This document shows positions 4,845 to 5,688 of a stretch of DNA of 5,688 bases, one piece after another. The notes beneath the pieces are model-generated. The model searched no databases. It was not told the origin of the DNA and worked only from the letters and a program-made list of their open reading frames with translations. A program made the position numbers and the translations under genes. Origin of the DNA: Oscillospiraceae bacterium. GTDB taxonomy: Bacteria > Bacillota_A > Clostridia > Oscillospirales > CAG-272. The first letter of the stretch is position 1; each line of letters starts with the position of its first letter. The stretch is from assembly GCA_015064195.1 (NCBI GenBank), contig SVSO01000197.1, positions 1-5,688 on the forward strand. Reading direction: 5' to 3'.

Positions 4845-5688
4845 TCCATTGTGTCGAACGCAGTCAAGGTGCGATCGATGGCCGCCTGAAGTGCGGAGGT
4901 GTTTGCCGCAAGGATCGTTGCCAGATTGTTGGTGCTTGAACGATTGAAGGTGTCGCGGATAACATTGATGATATTGCCCCACTGATAGATATCGCAGTTG
5001 TCCAGCGTGAAGTTATCGAAGATGATATCCAGCATCTCGCCCGATTCCTCATCGCGCAGAGCTTTGCTGGTCAGCACGATATCGTAATACGCCGCGCGGG
5101 TCGTATCGGTGGAAGCTTCCGACATGATCTGCAGAACAAAACCGGAACGTTCAACATCCTTGGCGGTAGACGGAATGACTGCCGGGCTGATGCACCAGCT
5201 GTCCGCATATGCACGGTAGAATTCCTGCTGCTCATCGTACTTCGGTGCGGGGATCAGGCCGAAATCGACATCGGATTCACGCAGTGCTTCGGAAACGCCC
5301 ACGACCTCCGCGTAGAACAGTGATCTGCCCTCCGAGAAGATAAGCTTCGCATCTGCATCTGCACCGATAAAATAGGTGCTCGTATCGGACAGCGTTGCGG
5401 CGATCTTATCAAAAACATCGCTGGCACGCACACTGCTCAGCGTGATCTGCGGTACACCGTCCACGATCTCCGCGCCCTGCAGTCCTGCGCCGTAGAACAT
5501 GGGAAGACCTGCTGTAGTCGCCTGCATCGCCATGCCCCACTGGTCATCCACCGTCAGCTGAGAATCGCCGTTGAGATCAGAGGAAACACCCGTCGCCATC
5601 TCCGCCATTTTGTCGATGGTCCACTTGCCGGATCGCACCAGATCGTAAGGAGATTCCAGCTTATAGTCCTCAAGAATGTCCTTGTTGA
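4841..5688 (-). CDS. Extracellular solute-binding protein (SBP2), N-terminus beyond window
   Basis: A second family 1-type solute-binding protein, 281 residues visible, open to the right edge and therefore cut by the window rather than broken. A GTG at 5638 looks like a start but is not: the frame continues upstream as NKDILEDYKLESPYDL, which aligns with NKLDNPYQL in SBP1, and the Leu-Val pair before the GKWT segment is conserved. Matching landmarks with SBP1 are GKWTIDKM / GKWTFDTL, the EF-hand-like DLNGDSQLTVDD, FGLIPAPKYDE / FGILPMPKYDE, ALRDEESGEM / AARDEDSVNM and IYQWGNI / IFNWGAI near the end. By eye the identity is low, so the two are old paralogues and may bind different ligands. The signal peptide and lipobox must lie outside the window. 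It is convergent with the sigma operon, so it is not part of that unit. Confidence 0.88.
   Translation of the reverse strand, partial: NKDILEDYKLESPYDLVRSGKWTIDKMAEMATGVSSDLNGDSQLTVDDQWGMAMQATTAGLPMFYGAGLQGAEIVDGVPQITLSSVRASDVFDKIAATLSDTSTYFIGADADAKLIFSEGRSLFYAEVVGVSEALRESDVDFGLIPAPKYDEQQEFYRAYADSWCISPAVIPSTAKDVERSGFVLQIMSEASTDTTRAAYYDIVLTSKALRDEESGEMLDIIFDNFTLDNCDIYQWGNIINVIRDTFNRSSTNNLATILAANTSALQAAIDRTLTAFDTME
5543..5578 (-). other. EF-hand-like calcium loop in SBP2
   Basis: The codons give D-L-N-G-D-S-Q-L-T-V-D-D, at the same place relative to the GKWT segment as in SBP1. Positions 1, 3, 5 and 12 keep the metal-binding residues; positions 7 (Gln) and 9 (Thr) are less acidic than in SBP1. 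Calcium binding is inferred from the pattern only. Confidence 0.55.

Noticed and set aside
5636..5638. GTG at 5638 as the start of SBP2
   Set aside because: The frame continues to the window edge and the upstream residues align with SBP1, so the gene is simply cut by the window.
1..5688. Search for tRNA, rRNA, CRISPR arrays, insertion sequences and attachment sites
   Set aside because: No cloverleaf, regularly spaced repeat, transposase or integrase motif, or long terminal inverted repeat was seen on either strand.

Overview
The window looks like chromosomal DNA from an anaerobic member of the Bacillota, most likely a Clostridia lineage of the Oscillospiraceae/Christensenellales type. The grounds are strong AGGAGG-type ribosome binding sites, consensus sigma-A promoter hexamers, AT-rich intergenic stretches between moderately GC-rich genes, and a style of extracellular solute-binding lipoprotein common in uncultured gut Clostridia. 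The taxonomic call is inference; no rRNA gene is present.

Layout, left to right. Positions 1-183 are a leader with no convincing gene. Positions 184-1677 (+) encode a complete solute-binding lipoprotein (SBP1). A perfect 12-bp hairpin (1684-1713) separates it from the convergent gene typA/bipA (1717-3540, -), a full-length 607-residue translational GTPase with a TTG start. A 175-bp AT-rich divergent intergenic region (3541-3715) holds a good typA promoter lying between two copies of a 10-bp direct repeat, and the start signals of the next unit. Positions 3716-4198 (+) encode a small ECF-type sigma factor. Overlapping it by 10 bp, 4189-4824 (+) encodes a single-pass membrane protein that is probably its regulatory partner. 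A second bidirectional hairpin (4811-4832) closes this operon against a convergent second solute-binding protein (SBP2, 4841 to beyond the right edge, -), which lacks its N-terminus only because the window ends.

How the parts fit. SBP1 and SBP2 are diverged paralogues of one family, in opposite orientation at the two ends of the window, and no permease or ATPase gene is visible beside either. Between them lie a housekeeping GTPase and a sigma/membrane-protein pair that resembles a cell-envelope signalling module. The partner protein has only about 25 cytoplasmic residues, no cysteine and no recognisable zinc anti-sigma domain. That makes the pair the least conventional part of the window. I see no mobile element, CRISPR array, tRNA or rRNA, and no clear evidence of a wholly new system.
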